Origin: Hyphomicrobiales bacterium
GTDB lineage: Bacteria > Pseudomonadota > Alphaproteobacteria > Rhizobiales > Xanthobacteraceae
Length of the DNA stretch: 57,208 nucleotides
Direction: 5' to 3'
Assembly (NCBI GenBank): GCA_003135415.1
Contig: PLBP01000038.1
Location: forward strand, 188,772-245,979
Shown here in pieces: positions 40,420-49,692 of this stretch; within the stretch, counting starts at the first letter, position 1, and each line of letters opens with the position of its first letter. Both the position numbers and the translations under genes were made by a program. The notes under the pieces are model-generated. The model was not told where the DNA came from. It ran no database searches and saw only the letters and a program-made list of their open reading frames with translations.

Positions 40420-41532
40420 ATGGCGGCTTTCAAGCTTCTGCTGCTTCCCGGCGACGGCATCGGGCCCGAGGTGATGGCCGAGGCGAAGCGCGTGATCGCG
40501 TTCTTCGAGCGGCGCGGGCTCGCATCGTTTTCGATCGAAGAAGAACTCGTCGGGGGTGCCGCCTACGACGCTCACGGCAAGGCGATTTCGGAAGCCGCGA
40601 TGCAAAAAGCGCTCGCGGCCGACGCCATCTTGTTCGGCTCGGTCGGCGGGCCGAAGTGGGACAAGGTGCCCTACGACGCGCGGCCCGAAGCCGGGCTGTT
40701 GCGGCTCCGCAAGGACCTCGGCCTCTTCGCCAACATTCGGCCGGCGATTTGCTATCCGGCGCTCGCCGATGCCTCGAGCCTGAAGCGCGAGTTGGTGGAA
40801 GGCCTCGATATCGTCATTCTGCGCGAGTTGACGGGGGGCGTTTATTTCGGCGAGCCGAAAACCATCACCGATCTCGGCAACGGCCAGAAGCGCGCGATCG
40901 ACACGCAGGTCTATGACACCTACGAAATCGAGCGCATCGCCCGCGTCGGCTTCGAGCTTGCGCGCAAGCGGCGCAACAAGGTGACTTCATCCGAGAAGCG
41001 CAACGTGATGAAAACGGGCGTGCTCTGGCACGAGGTCGTGAACCAGGTGCACACGCGCGAATACAAGGACGTGGAGCTCGAGCATCAGCTCGCCGACGCG
41101 CTCGGCATGCAGCTCGTACGCAACCCGAAGCAGTTCGACGTGATCGTCACCGACAACCTCTTCGGCGACATGCTTTCGGACGTTGCCGCGATGCTCACGG
41201 GCTCGCTTGGTATGCTGCCTTCCGCTTCGCTCGGCGAGATCGACGCGAAAACAAAGAAACGGCGTGCGCTCTACGAGCCGGTGCATGGCTCGGCGCCCGA
41301 TATCGCGGGTAAGGGCCTCGCCAATCCGATCGCCATGATGGGCTCCTTCGGCATGGCGCTTCGTTATTCATTCGGCATGGCGAAGGAAGCGGATCTTGTC
41401 GAGCAGGCAATCGCCGGCGCGCTCGCGAAGGGCATGCGCACCGCCGACATTCGCGGCGACAGCGCGACCAGCGTCGGTACTGCGGAAATGGGGAGTGCGA
41501 TCCTCAGCGAGATCGAGCGTCTCGCCGCTTGA
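40420..41532 (+). CDS. leuB: 3-isopropylmalate dehydrogenase
   Basis: 370 residues. It oxidises and decarboxylates 3-isopropylmalate with NAD in leucine synthesis. Segments are [64 protein letters not shown] and [14 protein letters not shown]. The start at 40420 is preferred over 40405 since it gives [13 protein letters not shown]. It converges on a small secreted protein gene 4 bp away. Confidence 0.97.
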   Translation: MAAFKLLLLPGDGIGPEVMAEAKRVIAFFERRGLASFSIEEELVGGAAYDAHGKAISEAAMQKALAADAILFGSVGGPKWDKVPYDARPEAGLLRLRKDLGLFANIRPAICYPALADASSLKRELVEGLDIVILRELTGGVYFGEPKTITDLGNGQKRAIDTQVYDTYEIERIARVGFELARKRRNKVTSSEKRNVMKTGVLWHEVVNQVHTREYKDVELEHQLADALGMQLVRNPKQFDVIVTDNLFGDMLSDVAAMLTGSLGMLPSASLGEIDAKTKKRRALYEPVHGSAPDIAGKGLANPIAMMGSFGMALRYSFGMAKEADLVEQAIAGALAKGMRTADIRGDSATSVGTAEMGSAILSEIERLAA

Positions 41533-41536
41533 GCGC

Positions 41537-41821
41537 TTAGTAGTTGGGATAGCCCGGAAGTTCGAATGGCCCCGGCAGCGGGAAGCGCGTATTGACGTTG
41601 AAGTTCGGCGGGCCGTAATTCATGAAACGGCTATCGAGCGGCAGGAGATAATTCGTGTAGCGGGCAGTGCCCGGCTTCACGCTCGTGCCGGCGTCGAGAT
41701 AGCTGCGCTTCTGAATGATGATGCGGGTGCGCTTATGTTCATAATCCTTGGCGCCGGCGGGAAGGCTCGAGGCAAGCAGCGCAAACGCTGCGGCAAGAGC
41801 GGCAAAAGACGCAAAACGCAT
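41537..41821 (-). CDS. Small exported protein of unknown function
   Basis: 94 residues with GAGAGG before the ATG at 41821. The signal peptide is MRFASFAALAAAFALLASS, cleaved near AGA. The mature part (about 70 residues) is rich in Pro, Tyr, Asn and Arg, with RIIIQKRSYLDAGTSVKPG and a Pro/Asn-rich end (FELPGYPNY). I do not recognise a domain. Two nearby genes encode similar small exported proteins, but no sequence relation is obvious. Confidence 0.6.
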   Translation of the reverse strand: MRFASFAALAAAFALLASSLPAGAKDYEHKRTRIIIQKRSYLDAGTSVKPGTARYTNYLLPLDSRFMNYGPPNFNVNTRFPLPGPFELPGYPNY

Positions 41822-41919
41822 GGACGCCTCTCTCGTTATTCGGACGACGAGGCTAGAATAGCCTGCTTTTATAGAACGCAATAGCGCGAAAATCGTTCAC
41901 GCAACCGGGCAAGAATCGA

Positions 41920-42780
41920 TTAGCGCCCGGCGATGCGGCCGCGCAGTGGTGGCCCCGTCTTTTGCGAAATCCAGTCTTCTAGCCGTTTTGGCGTGGCGGC
42001 TATAATCGGCCCGTTGACGCCGCAGAAATTGCGCTTCAATTCGGCCTTGGCGAAAAAGGACGCGAGTTTTTCGTCACCGCCCGCGCTCATCAAGGTAAGC
42101 CGGTCGACGAGGCAGGCAAGCTGGCCGTGCGGCACCATTTCCGGGCCCGCATTGCACCACCATGCGACCATGCCGAAACGCGGATCGTCCCACGCCCCGG
42201 CGATGGCGACACAAGCGCGTTCGCCTTCGATGCTAGCGATTTTCATGTCGATCACCGAGAGCTCGCCGAATTTCGTTTTCAGTGTGCTCGGCGTTTCCGA
42301 AAGCTCGGCGTTGATTCTGGAATCACCCGCGATTACCGCGACCGCGTCGAGCGGATCGGCGATGGCCTCGCCTTCCGTGCCCGGACGATAGAATTCGATG
42401 CGGACGTAAGCGTTTATGTCGTCCGACGCGCCGAAGGTCATCAGGTCCTTGCGGCCGCCCCCGTCGCGATGGCGGCGCACGAGATAGCTCGACTGGGCGG
42501 GGTCGAGGCCCTGCATCGACACGGCGAAGGCGCCGGCCGCGCGCGGCACTTCGATCCAGGCGGGATGAGTGTCCTGCGTCGGCGCCACGAAGGAAGCCGC
42601 GGGCGTCGAGCCGATAAAGTCGTAGCCGAGAACGGCGGTGCCGCCGGCGATGGCGAGGAAGATGGACGCGCGCAAAAACGCAAACGCGCGCGCAAACGTA
42701 AGCGGCGGGCGCGGCGCTAAGCGAGTGCATTCGTACGTGAGCGGGCCAGCAAAAGTGACCCGCGTTTCAAGCGGTTCCAC
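41920..42780 (-). CDS. Single-span membrane-anchored protein of unknown function
   Basis: 286 residues. A basic N-terminus and one helix (about 35-57, ASIFLAIAGGTAVLGYDFIG) are followed by a soluble part of about 220 residues with several Cys (WWCNAG, CLVDRL, FCGVNGP). The topology suggests a periplasmic domain. No named domain is recognised. It lies between leuB and asd on the opposite strand, 117 bp from the divergent asd gene. Confidence 0.65.
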   Translation of the reverse strand: MEPLETRVTFAGPLTYECTRLAPRPPLTFARAFAFLRASIFLAIAGGTAVLGYDFIGSTPAASFVAPTQDTHPAWIEVPRAAGAFAVSMQGLDPAQSSYLVRRHRDGGGRKDLMTFGASDDINAYVRIEFYRPGTEGEAIADPLDAVAVIAGDSRINAELSETPSTLKTKFGELSVIDMKIASIEGERACVAIAGAWDDPRFGMVAWWCNAGPEMVPHGQLACLVDRLTLMSAGGDEKLASFFAKAELKRNFCGVNGPIIAATPKRLEDWISQKTGPPLRGRIAGR

Positions 42781-42897
42781 GCCTTATACCTCTCCTGAAG
42801 GCTGGCGTTGCGATTGCGACGGTTCTCGCGTAGAAGCCGCTCACTTTTGGTTTCCGGACGGCCATGGTTGCGGCCAAATTTCGGCAGAGAGTGAACA

Positions 42898-43932
42898 ATG
42901 GGTTACAAAGTCGCGGTCGCGGGAGCCACCGGCAATGTGGGCCGGGAGATGCTCACGACCCTTTCCGAGCGCGGATTCGACGCCGACGAGGTGGTGCCGC
43001 TCGCTTCGCGCCGCTCGATGGGCGTCGAGGTCTCTTATGGTAACCGCACCCTGAAGGTGAAGGCGCTCGAGAACCACGATTTCTCCGACACCGACCTTTG
43101 CCTGATGTCCGCGGGTTCGGCCACTTCGAAGGAATGGGCGCCGAAGATCGCAGCCAAGGGCTGCGTCGTGATCGATAATTCCTCCTACTGGCGCTACGAT
43201 CCGGACGTGCCCTTGGTGGTGCCCGAGGTCAATGCCGACACGATCGTTGGCTTCAAGAAGAAGAACATCATCGCCAATCCGAACTGCTCGACCACGCAGC
43301 TCGTGGTGGCGCTGAAGCCCCTGCACGACCGGGCCATCGTCAAGCGCGTCGTGGTCGCGACCTATCAATCGGTCTCCGGCGCGGGCAAGGAGGGGATGGA
43401 CGAGTTGTTCGCGCAAACGCGCGCAATCTTCGTTTCCGACACGCCGGAGGGGAATAAGTTCCCGAAGCGGATCGCTTTCAACGTCATCCCGCAGATCGAC
43501 GTCTTTATGGAAGACGGCTCGACCAAGGAAGAGTGGAAGATGGTCGAGGAGACGAAGAAGATTCTCGACCCCAGGATCGAAGTGGTCGCGACTTGCGTGC
43601 GGGTGCCGGTCTTCATCGGTCACTCCGAGGCGGTCAATGTCGAGTTTGAGAAGGCGATTTCGGCCGATCAGGCGCGCGAGATTTTACGCACCGCACCCGG
43701 CATACTCGTCGTCGACAAGCGCGAGCTCGGCGGCTACGTGACGCCCTTCGAGGTAGTGGGCGAGGATGCCACTTACGTCTCGCGCATCCGCGAGGATAAG
43801 ACCGTGAAGCACGGCCTCTCGTTCTGGTGTGTCGCCGATAATCTCCGCAAGGGTGCCGCGCTGAACACGGTTCAGATCGCCGAGATCCTCGTCAATCGCA
43901 AACTGTTGTCGCCGAAGAAGAAGGCGGCCTAA
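42898..43932 (+). CDS. asd: Aspartate-semialdehyde dehydrogenase
   Basis: 344 residues. NADPH-dependent reduction of aspartyl phosphate leads to lysine, threonine and methionine. The dinucleotide motif is AGATGNVGREML, the catalytic Cys130 lies in NPNCSTTQLVVALKPLH, SVSGAGKEG is intact, and GHSEAVNVEFE carries the His. AGAGAG precedes the ATG. It converges on the DUF429 gene with a 6-bp gap. Confidence 0.96.
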   Translation: MGYKVAVAGATGNVGREMLTTLSERGFDADEVVPLASRRSMGVEVSYGNRTLKVKALENHDFSDTDLCLMSAGSATSKEWAPKIAAKGCVVIDNSSYWRYDPDVPLVVPEVNADTIVGFKKKNIIANPNCSTTQLVVALKPLHDRAIVKRVVVATYQSVSGAGKEGMDELFAQTRAIFVSDTPEGNKFPKRIAFNVIPQIDVFMEDGSTKEEWKMVEETKKILDPRIEVVATCVRVPVFIGHSEAVNVEFEKAISADQAREILRTAPGILVVDKRELGGYVTPFEVVGEDATYVSRIREDKTVKHGLSFWCVADNLRKGAALNTVQIAEILVNRKLLSPKKKAA

Positions 43933-43938
43933 GCCGCG

Positions 43939-44700
43939 CTAAGCCCAAATCGCTATCGGCAGGCCGAACGCGTCCCGCTCCGGCGGGTCGGGAAACGAGA
44001 TCGCTTTGCCCTCAGCGATCCGCGCCGCACTCCAGCAGGCGGCACAAGCATCGATGAGATCGTCGGCACCTGCTTTTAGCGTGCGCGCGAGTTCTTCGCT
44101 CATGATTGCTTCGTCAAAACCCTCGGCGGCGAGAAGCCGCCGGCGGCGATCGAGTCCGGGCGCATAAGGCCGGCCTTTCACTTTTTTGGGCTCGGTGAGC
44201 GCCCGCTCGCCGTTCATTGCCCAGAACGCGACTTCCGGATGGCACTCGTAAAGACGGGAAACGAGATCGGCGCGAGCGCGCAAAAGGACATCGACCTCGA
44301 CGATTTTCGGGAAAATATGAAAGGCTTGTTTGGCGATGGCCTTTTGCTCGTCGGATGTCTCGCGCGCGATCGCACCGGCGCGGCGGTAGCGATCCGCCTC
44401 GGGAATCGCGGGGTCGACGCCGGCATAGACCGCGGCGCGGGAAGCGATCGAGAAGACGCTCGATTGACGCTCGCCGAGATAGGACCGCACGAGCCGTTCG
44501 GGTGTGCGGCCTTTCGTCCCGGTCCGCTCCGGCAAGCCGATGGGGATATCGATCGCGGCCACCTTCGGTCCGGCGCCTACGAATAGGCGCTCGACGCGAT
44601 CGATGCGCTCGACTTTTGCGGGCCGGCCGGGCCGCTCGCGCGCGACGACAATCCAGCCGCCCGGGCAGCCGTCGATTCCGGCGATCGGAAAATTGTTCAT
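43939..44700 (-). CDS. DUF429 family (predicted RNase H-fold) protein
   Basis: 253 residues. IAGIDGCPGGWIVV, AIDIPIGLP, YECHPEVAFWAMNG, KVKGRPYAPGLDRR and AGADDLIDACAACWSAARIAEG are the DUF429 signature segments; acidic residues in the first, second and last of these fit an RNase H-like nuclease fold. No target is known. The start MNNFPIAG at 44700 is preferred over a longer frame to 44835. It diverges from the CoA-ester lyase. Confidence 0.87.
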   Translation of the reverse strand: MNNFPIAGIDGCPGGWIVVARERPGRPAKVERIDRVERLFVGAGPKVAAIDIPIGLPERTGTKGRTPERLVRSYLGERQSSVFSIASRAAVYAGVDPAIPEADRYRRAGAIARETSDEQKAIAKQAFHIFPKIVEVDVLLRARADLVSRLYECHPEVAFWAMNGERALTEPKKVKGRPYAPGLDRRRRLLAAEGFDEAIMSEELARTLKAGADDLIDACAACWSAARIAEGKAISFPDPPERDAFGLPIAIWA

Positions 44701-44801
44701 GGCCCGCTTAAATTTCCAGCAACAGCTTTCGGAGGAAGGGTGGCATGGCCGCAACCGGCGGGCTAACCTCCACTTGTAGCATCTTTTTCCCGACGATCTC
44801 C

Positions 44802-45686
44802 ATGACAACCGCCATCCGCCCGCGTCGCAGTGCACTTTACATGCCGGCCTCGAACGCGCGCGCGCTCGAAAAGGCGCGCACGCTGCCGGCCGATGTCATC
44901 ATTCTCGATCTCGAGGATGCGGTCGCGCCCGATGCGAAGAAGACCGCGCGCGAACAAGCGGCGGCCGCGATCAAGGCCAGGGGCTTCGGTCCGCGCGAGG
45001 TGGTGTTGCGCACGAACGGGCTCGATACCGCCTGGATCGACGAAGATCTCGCGGCAGCTGTCACCGCCGGACCCGACGCGGTGCTGGTACCGAAAATTTC
45101 CTCGCCGGAAGAAGTAGCGTTCGTTGCCCACAAGCTCGCTGATTTGAAAGCGCCGTCCGGTCTCGCGCTGTGGGCGATGATCGAGACGCCGCTCGGCGTG
45201 CTCGACGCGAATTTCATCGCGGCGGCGGGGCGCGATCCGAAGATGCGGCTCGTCGTGCTCGTGCTCGGCACCAATGACATCGCGAAGGAAACGCGCGCGC
45301 GCATCGTTCCCGGGCGGCTGCCGATGCTCGCGGCACTTTCGACGGTGATCCTCGCGGCGCGGGCCCACGGCCTCGACGTGCTCGACGGCGTGTTCAACGA
45401 CATTCAAGATACGGCCGGCTTTGCGCGCGAGTGCGAGGACGGGCGAAATCTCGGCTTCGACGGCAAGACCCTTATCCACCCCTCGCAGGTCGAGCCATGC
45501 AACGCGGCCTACTCGCCGGCCGAGGCCGAGGTCGCGCAGGCGAAGAAAATCGTCGCCGCCTTCGCCACGCCTGAAAACGCCGGCAAGGGCGTGATCACGG
45601 TCGACGGGCGCATGGTCGAGTTGCTGCATGCCGAGATCGCGCGCCGCACGGTGGCGCTTCACGATGCGATCGCGGCGAGAGCGTGA
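44802..45686 (+). CDS. HpcH/HpaI-type CoA-ester lyase (malyl-CoA lyase / thioesterase-like)
   Basis: 294 residues starting MTTAIRPRRSALYMPASN. Diagnostic parts are LPADVIILDLEDAVAPDAK, LRTNGLDTAWIDEDL, WAMIETPLGVLDANFIAA (metal-binding Glu), VFNDIQDTAGF and FDGKTLIHPSQVEPCNAAYSP. Members cleave citryl-, malyl- or citramalyl-CoA, or hydrolyse malyl-CoA. With the mesaconyl-CoA hydratase directly following, a role in the ethylmalonyl-CoA pathway or a related methylmalyl-CoA step is likely. The exact reaction is open. Confidence 0.85.
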   Translation: MTTAIRPRRSALYMPASNARALEKARTLPADVIILDLEDAVAPDAKKTAREQAAAAIKARGFGPREVVLRTNGLDTAWIDEDLAAAVTAGPDAVLVPKISSPEEVAFVAHKLADLKAPSGLALWAMIETPLGVLDANFIAAAGRDPKMRLVVLVLGTNDIAKETRARIVPGRLPMLAALSTVILAARAHGLDVLDGVFNDIQDTAGFARECEDGRNLGFDGKTLIHPSQVEPCNAAYSPAEAEVAQAKKIVAAFATPENAGKGVITVDGRMVELLHAEIARRTVALHDAIAARA

Positions 45687-45691
45687 GCCGC

Positions 45692-46741
45692 ATGAGCGAA
45701 AAGGGTTCGAGCCATTTCTTCGAGGATTTTCGCCTCGGCCAGGTGATCAAGCACGCTACGCCGCGCACGCTCACTACGGGCGATGTCGCGCTTTATAACG
45801 GATTGTTCGGTGCGCGCTTCGCGGTGCAATCGGCCGATACTTTCGCGAAGAAAATCGGCTACCCGCGCGCGCCGATCGACGACCTGCTCGTGTTTCACAT
45901 CGTGTTCGGCAAGACGGTGCCCGACATTTCGCTAAACGCCATCGCCAATCTCGGCTACGCCGATTGCCGCTTTCTGGCGCCGGTCTATCCAGGTGATACG
46001 CTTTCCGCCGTCTCCGAGGTGATTGGACTGCGCGAAAATTCCAACCGCCAGTCGGGCGTCGTCTACGTTCGCTCCAAGGGGTTCAATCAGAAGGGTATGG
46101 CGGTGCTCGACTATGTGCGCTGGGTGATGGTGCGAAAGCGCGACGAAGCGGCCGCTGCCCCGAGCCCGAGCGTGCCAAAGCTTCCCGACAAGGTCGAGCC
46201 GGCGGCCCTCGGCCGCGCCGTGCCGAAGCTGAAATCCAAGGCTTACGATTACTCGCTCGCCGGCAGCGCGCGGCGCTACGCCGACTATAAGCCCGGCGAA
46301 AAGATCGATCATCGCGACGGCATGACGGTCGAGGAGGCCGAACATCAGATCGCGACGCGGCTCTATCAGAACACCGCGCGCGTCCACTTCAATCAGTTCA
46401 CTGAGAGCAAAGGCCGCTTCGGCCGCCGGCTGATCTATGGCGGTCATGTGATTTCGCTTGCGCGGGTGCTTTCGTTCAACGGGCTCGCCAACGCCTTTCA
46501 TGTGGCGGCGATCAATGGCGGCCGGCACGTGGCACCGCTATTCGCGGGATGCACCGTATTCGCCTGGAGCGAAGTGCTGGAGCGGCAGGAAATTCGCGGG
46601 CGTAAGGATATCGGCGCGCTGCGGCTCCGCACCATCGCGACCAAGGACAGGCCGTGCGCCGATTTTCCCGATCGGCAACGCGAGGAATACGATCCCGCCG
46701 TGATTCTCGATCTCGATTACTGGGCGCTTGTCCCGCGCTGA
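45692..46741 (+). CDS. mch: Mesaconyl-CoA hydratase (MaoC-type double hot-dog)
   Basis: 349 residues. The start begins FFEDFRLGQVIKHATPRTL and the family segments NANL-type NAIANLGYADCRFLAPVYPGDTL, and FGRRLIYGGHVISLARVLSFNGL with NGGRHVAPLFAGCTV, match the two-domain MaoC hydratase of the ethylmalonyl-CoA pathway. It hydrates mesaconyl-CoA to methylmalyl-CoA. The ATG at 45692 fits homologue length; a GTG at 45683 overlaps the lyase stop. Its 3' end overlaps the convergent esterase by 25 bp. Confidence 0.85.
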   Translation: MSEKGSSHFFEDFRLGQVIKHATPRTLTTGDVALYNGLFGARFAVQSADTFAKKIGYPRAPIDDLLVFHIVFGKTVPDISLNAIANLGYADCRFLAPVYPGDTLSAVSEVIGLRENSNRQSGVVYVRSKGFNQKGMAVLDYVRWVMVRKRDEAAAAPSPSVPKLPDKVEPAALGRAVPKLKSKAYDYSLAGSARRYADYKPGEKIDHRDGMTVEEAEHQIATRLYQNTARVHFNQFTESKGRFGRRLIYGGHVISLARVLSFNGLANAFHVAAINGGRHVAPLFAGCTVFAWSEVLERQEIRGRKDIGALRLRTIATKDRPCADFPDRQREEYDPAVILDLDYWALVPR

Positions 46742-47676
46742 AGGCCGGATGTAGTCGAGAGATCGTAGTGGCGGAAAAACGCCCAGACTTCTTCAGCCGC
46801 GTCGATATCGTGATTGCGCATGCCGAGCATGCGCGATGCCATCGGTGTTTCGCGCCCGGGTCCGATCGACGGCGATTGGTGGCCGCCATTATTGACGCGA
46901 AACAGAACCACCGCCGAGCGGTCCCGGCAATTCGACCAGTATATCAAGGTCACGGACGTAGCGCCGCCTGAGCCGTGACTGGGTACGGCGGACTCCATGG
47001 CATTGGCGCAGCCGTCCAATTCGGCAAAAAGCTTCGCCGTGTACATCACCGGATAGAGCGACATCACGCCGGGAAGGGAATTGCCGTAGAAAGGCACGAT
47101 CATGTCCGCCGTGCCGTTGATCATGAGAACCGGCACCGCGCGGCCCGGTTTGCAAGACGTTCGATAGGTGGTCGGCACCGTCGCGCTCAAGGTTGCGAAG
47201 GCCGCGAACAGATCGGGCCGTTCGCACGCCATGCGGTAGGTCATGTAGCCGCCGTTCGAAAGACCGACGAGATAAACGCGTCCGGGGTCGGCGATCCGCT
47301 GCTCGACGAGCGTCTGCACGAGCTTGCTGAGGAACTCGACATCGTCGCCGGGCGGCGACCAAAAGGTCATGCGCAGCGCCGGATTGCGTCCATCCTTCCA
47401 GGCATTGCCGAGGCCGTAGGGATAGACGACGGTGAAATTCTCGCGATCGGCAACGAGATTGAGGCCGAGATAAGAATCCATCCCATCGGCGGATTGCAAC
47501 ATGCCGTGAAGGGCAATGACTACGGGACCGGAACCGCCCGGGTTTGGCGGTAGATGGATACGATAGTTTCGCTGAGCGCCGTCGAGGAGCAAGGTTCGTT
47601 CCTCGTCGGCGCGCGCAACAGAGGCGGCCGGCGCAATGGCGAGCAGCGCTAAAACGAGGGCCCGCAAGCGTTTCAT
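46717..47676 (-). CDS. Secreted PHB-depolymerase-family esterase (LpqC-like)
   Basis: 319 residues with a signal peptide (MKRLRALVLALLAIAPAAS, cleavage after ARA near residue 23). The alpha/beta-hydrolase core has VVIALHGMLQSADGMDS, VYLVGLSNGGYMTYRMACERPDLFAA (nucleophile Ser), INGTADMIVP (Asp) and NNGGHQSP (His). Members act on feruloyl esters or short-chain polyhydroxyalkanoate. The start at 47676 is chosen for the signal peptide. It lies downstream of lysR on the same strand. Confidence 0.87.
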   Translation of the reverse strand: MKRLRALVLALLAIAPAASVARADEERTLLLDGAQRNYRIHLPPNPGGSGPVVIALHGMLQSADGMDSYLGLNLVADRENFTVVYPYGLGNAWKDGRNPALRMTFWSPPGDDVEFLSKLVQTLVEQRIADPGRVYLVGLSNGGYMTYRMACERPDLFAAFATLSATVPTTYRTSCKPGRAVPVLMINGTADMIVPFYGNSLPGVMSLYPVMYTAKLFAELDGCANAMESAVPSHGSGGATSVTLIYWSNCRDRSAVVLFRVNNGGHQSPSIGPGRETPMASRMLGMRNHDIDAAEEVWAFFRHYDLSTTSGLQRGTSAQ

Positions 47677-47834
47677 ATGGCGATTCAAGCCCCTCACCGA
47701 AGACAGTCTTCGCCGGCGATATTCAACGGGAATGTGCCGGTTTTCTGTCGGTAGCCGCCGTCTTGTAACCCGATTCCCCACGCCCGAAGCCTAGTTGCAA
47801 TGGCTTATTCAACCGTAAACCGATTTGGCGCCGC

Positions 47835-48719
47835 TCACGCGGCCCGCAAATGCTCCACGAGCAGGCGCGCAAAGGGCGGCAATTCGTGCATGCCACGCAC
47901 GCAGATCGTGAGGTCGCGGACGGCCCACGGGTCGGTGAGGGCAACCGCGACAATCCCCATAGCCCGCGCGGTGCGGCGCGCCGTGGTCTCCGGCACGATG
48001 CCAATTCCGACATTGCACTCGACCAGGCGGCAGACCGCGTCAAAACTTCGCAGCTGCACCCGCAGCCGGAGCGGCCGTCCGATACGCGCCGCTTTGTCGG
48101 CGAGAAATCGCTGCAGCGCGCTTGCCCGGTCGAGCCCCACGAAATCGCTATCGAGCACCTGCGCAAAGCCGATCCGCGCGCGTTTGGCGAGCGGATGATC
48201 GCGGGCAACCACGAGCACGAAGCGGTCCTTGCGGAATGGATAGGTTTCGAGCGCGCCGGCGTCGACTGTGCCGGCGACGATGCCGAGATCGGCGACGCCT
48301 TCGGCGATCAACCCGACGATCTCGTCGCTCAAGCGCTCCTCGAGATCGACGCTCACATGGGGATGCGCGGTGAGAAACGAGCTCAAGGCCTCAGGCAGGA
48401 ACTCGGTCAACGCATTGGTGTTGGAGAGCACGCGGATCTGGCCCGCCAAGCCGCCGGCATAGGCGCCGAGATCCTCGCGCAGGCGTTCCGCCTGCTGCAG
48501 CATGGTGCGCGCGTGTTGCAGCAGCGTGCGGCCGGCCTGGGTCGGCGTCACGCCCTGGCGGCCGCGCAGCAGGAGGGGAGCGCCGATCGCTTGCTCCATG
48601 TTGCGGATGCGCGTGCTTGCCGCCGCGAGCGCGAGATGCGCCCGTGCGGCGCCGTGCGTGATGCTGCCCGCCTCGACCACGTCGCGAAACAGGCCGAGAT
48701 CGGCCAAATCGAAGCGCAT
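47835..48719 (-). CDS. LysR-family transcriptional regulator
   Basis: 294 residues. The N-terminal winged helix-turn-helix spans about 1-65 (DLGLFRDVVEAGSITHGAARAHLALAAASTRI), followed by two alpha/beta effector domains with DLGIVAGTV and VECNVGIGIVP. It diverges from sdhC and lies upstream of the esterase. An inverted repeat at 48729-48747, just upstream of its start, has the T-N11-A form typical of LysR targets, so autoregulation is possible. The effector is unknown. Confidence 0.92.
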   Translation of the reverse strand: MRFDLADLGLFRDVVEAGSITHGAARAHLALAAASTRIRNMEQAIGAPLLLRGRQGVTPTQAGRTLLQHARTMLQQAERLREDLGAYAGGLAGQIRVLSNTNALTEFLPEALSSFLTAHPHVSVDLEERLSDEIVGLIAEGVADLGIVAGTVDAGALETYPFRKDRFVLVVARDHPLAKRARIGFAQVLDSDFVGLDRASALQRFLADKAARIGRPLRLRVQLRSFDAVCRLVECNVGIGIVPETTARRTARAMGIVAVALTDPWAVRDLTICVRGMHELPPFARLLVEHLRAA

Positions 48720-48728
48720 GGCACACTA

Positions 48729-48747
48729 CCTTCGTATTTAACGAAGG
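48729..48747. promoter_or_regulatory. Inverted repeat, possible LysR operator
   Basis: CCTTCG (48729-48734) and CGAAGG (48742-48747) flank TATTTAA, forming a T-N11-A dyad 10 bp from the lysR start. A second dyad, CTTCGC/GCGAAG, lies at 48793-48809, 46 bp further towards sdhC, so both genes could be affected. No binding data support this. Confidence 0.45.
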
Positions 48748-48901
48748 CAGCCTACGCGCAATAAGGATTGTGGTCCAGTTTCGGGATAGTACCTTCGCTT
48801 TAGGCGAAGCATGCCGAGAAACGCGTTCCCTATTCGATGAATTGCCGCTCCAGCCGGGATGATTCAAGCGTCCCGCTATCGAATGGAATTGGAGAGCCTT
48901 G

Positions 48902-49303
48902 ATGGCCGAGCCCAAAGTCCAGATCGAGCGCCCGCTCTCGCCGCATCTTGGCATCTATCGCTTCTCGATCACGATGGCGATGTCGATCGTGCACCGGATC
49001 ACCGGCAGCGCGCTCTATTTCGGCACGCTGCTTCTGGTCTGGTGGCTGCTCGCCGCTTCGAGCTCGGCCAAGCAATTCGATATCGTGAGCGCCTTCTTCG
49101 CCTCCTGGTTCGGCCAGCTTGTGCTGTTTGGCTACACTTGGGCGCTTCTGCACCATATGCTCGGCGGCATACGTCATTTTATCTGGGACACGGCGCACGG
49201 CCTCGAGCCGGGTGAACGCGAGTTCCTCGCCTACGCGACGCTCGTCGGCTCGGTGGTGCTGACGCTTGCTGTGTGGATGCTCGGCTACATGTTCAAGGGC
49301 TGA
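48902..49303 (+). CDS. sdhC: Succinate dehydrogenase cytochrome b556 subunit
   Basis: 133 residues with three helices. [25 protein letters not shown] carries the quinone-site Ser and Arg, and [13 protein letters not shown] the heme ligand His. It anchors complex II in the inner membrane. GGAGA precedes the ATG. sdhD follows after 12 bp, heading sdhCDAB. Confidence 0.95.
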   Translation: MAEPKVQIERPLSPHLGIYRFSITMAMSIVHRITGSALYFGTLLLVWWLLAASSSAKQFDIVSAFFASWFGQLVLFGYTWALLHHMLGGIRHFIWDTAHGLEPGEREFLAYATLVGSVVLTLAVWMLGYMFKG

Positions 49304-49315
49304 GGGAGCGTAGCG

Positions 49316-49690
49316 ATGAAAACCCCCTTCGCCCGTGTGCGTGGATTAGGCACCGCCCATTCCGGCACCGAGCATTTCTGGATGCAGCGGCTCACGGGTA
49401 TCGCGAATTTGCCGCTCATCATCGCGTTTCTCGTGGTGATCGTGAGCCTCGTCGGATCGAGTCAGGCAAGCGTGATCGCGACACTTTCCAACCCATTTGT
49501 CGCGATGATCCTTTTGGCCGCGCTGATGTCGGTGCTCATCCATATGCGGATCGGCATGCAAGTGATCATCGAGGATTACGTTCATACGGAGCTGCGAAAA
49601 ATCCTGCTGTTGATGGCCAACACCTTCTTTACCCTCGCGGTCGCCATCGCTGCGGTTTACGCGATCCTGAAGATCAATTTCGGACTGTAG
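49316..49690 (+). CDS. sdhD: Succinate dehydrogenase membrane anchor subunit
   Basis: 124 residues, three helices. [25 protein letters not shown] and [17 protein letters not shown] are the conserved SdhD features, with the His that binds the second axial site of heme b and the Asp-Tyr of the quinone pocket. It is placed 12 bp after sdhC and 2 bp before sdhA. Confidence 0.94.
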   Translation: MKTPFARVRGLGTAHSGTEHFWMQRLTGIANLPLIIAFLVVIVSLVGSSQASVIATLSNPFVAMILLAALMSVLIHMRIGMQVIIEDYVHTELRKILLLMANTFFTLAVAIAAVYAILKINFGL

Positions 49691-49692
49691 CG

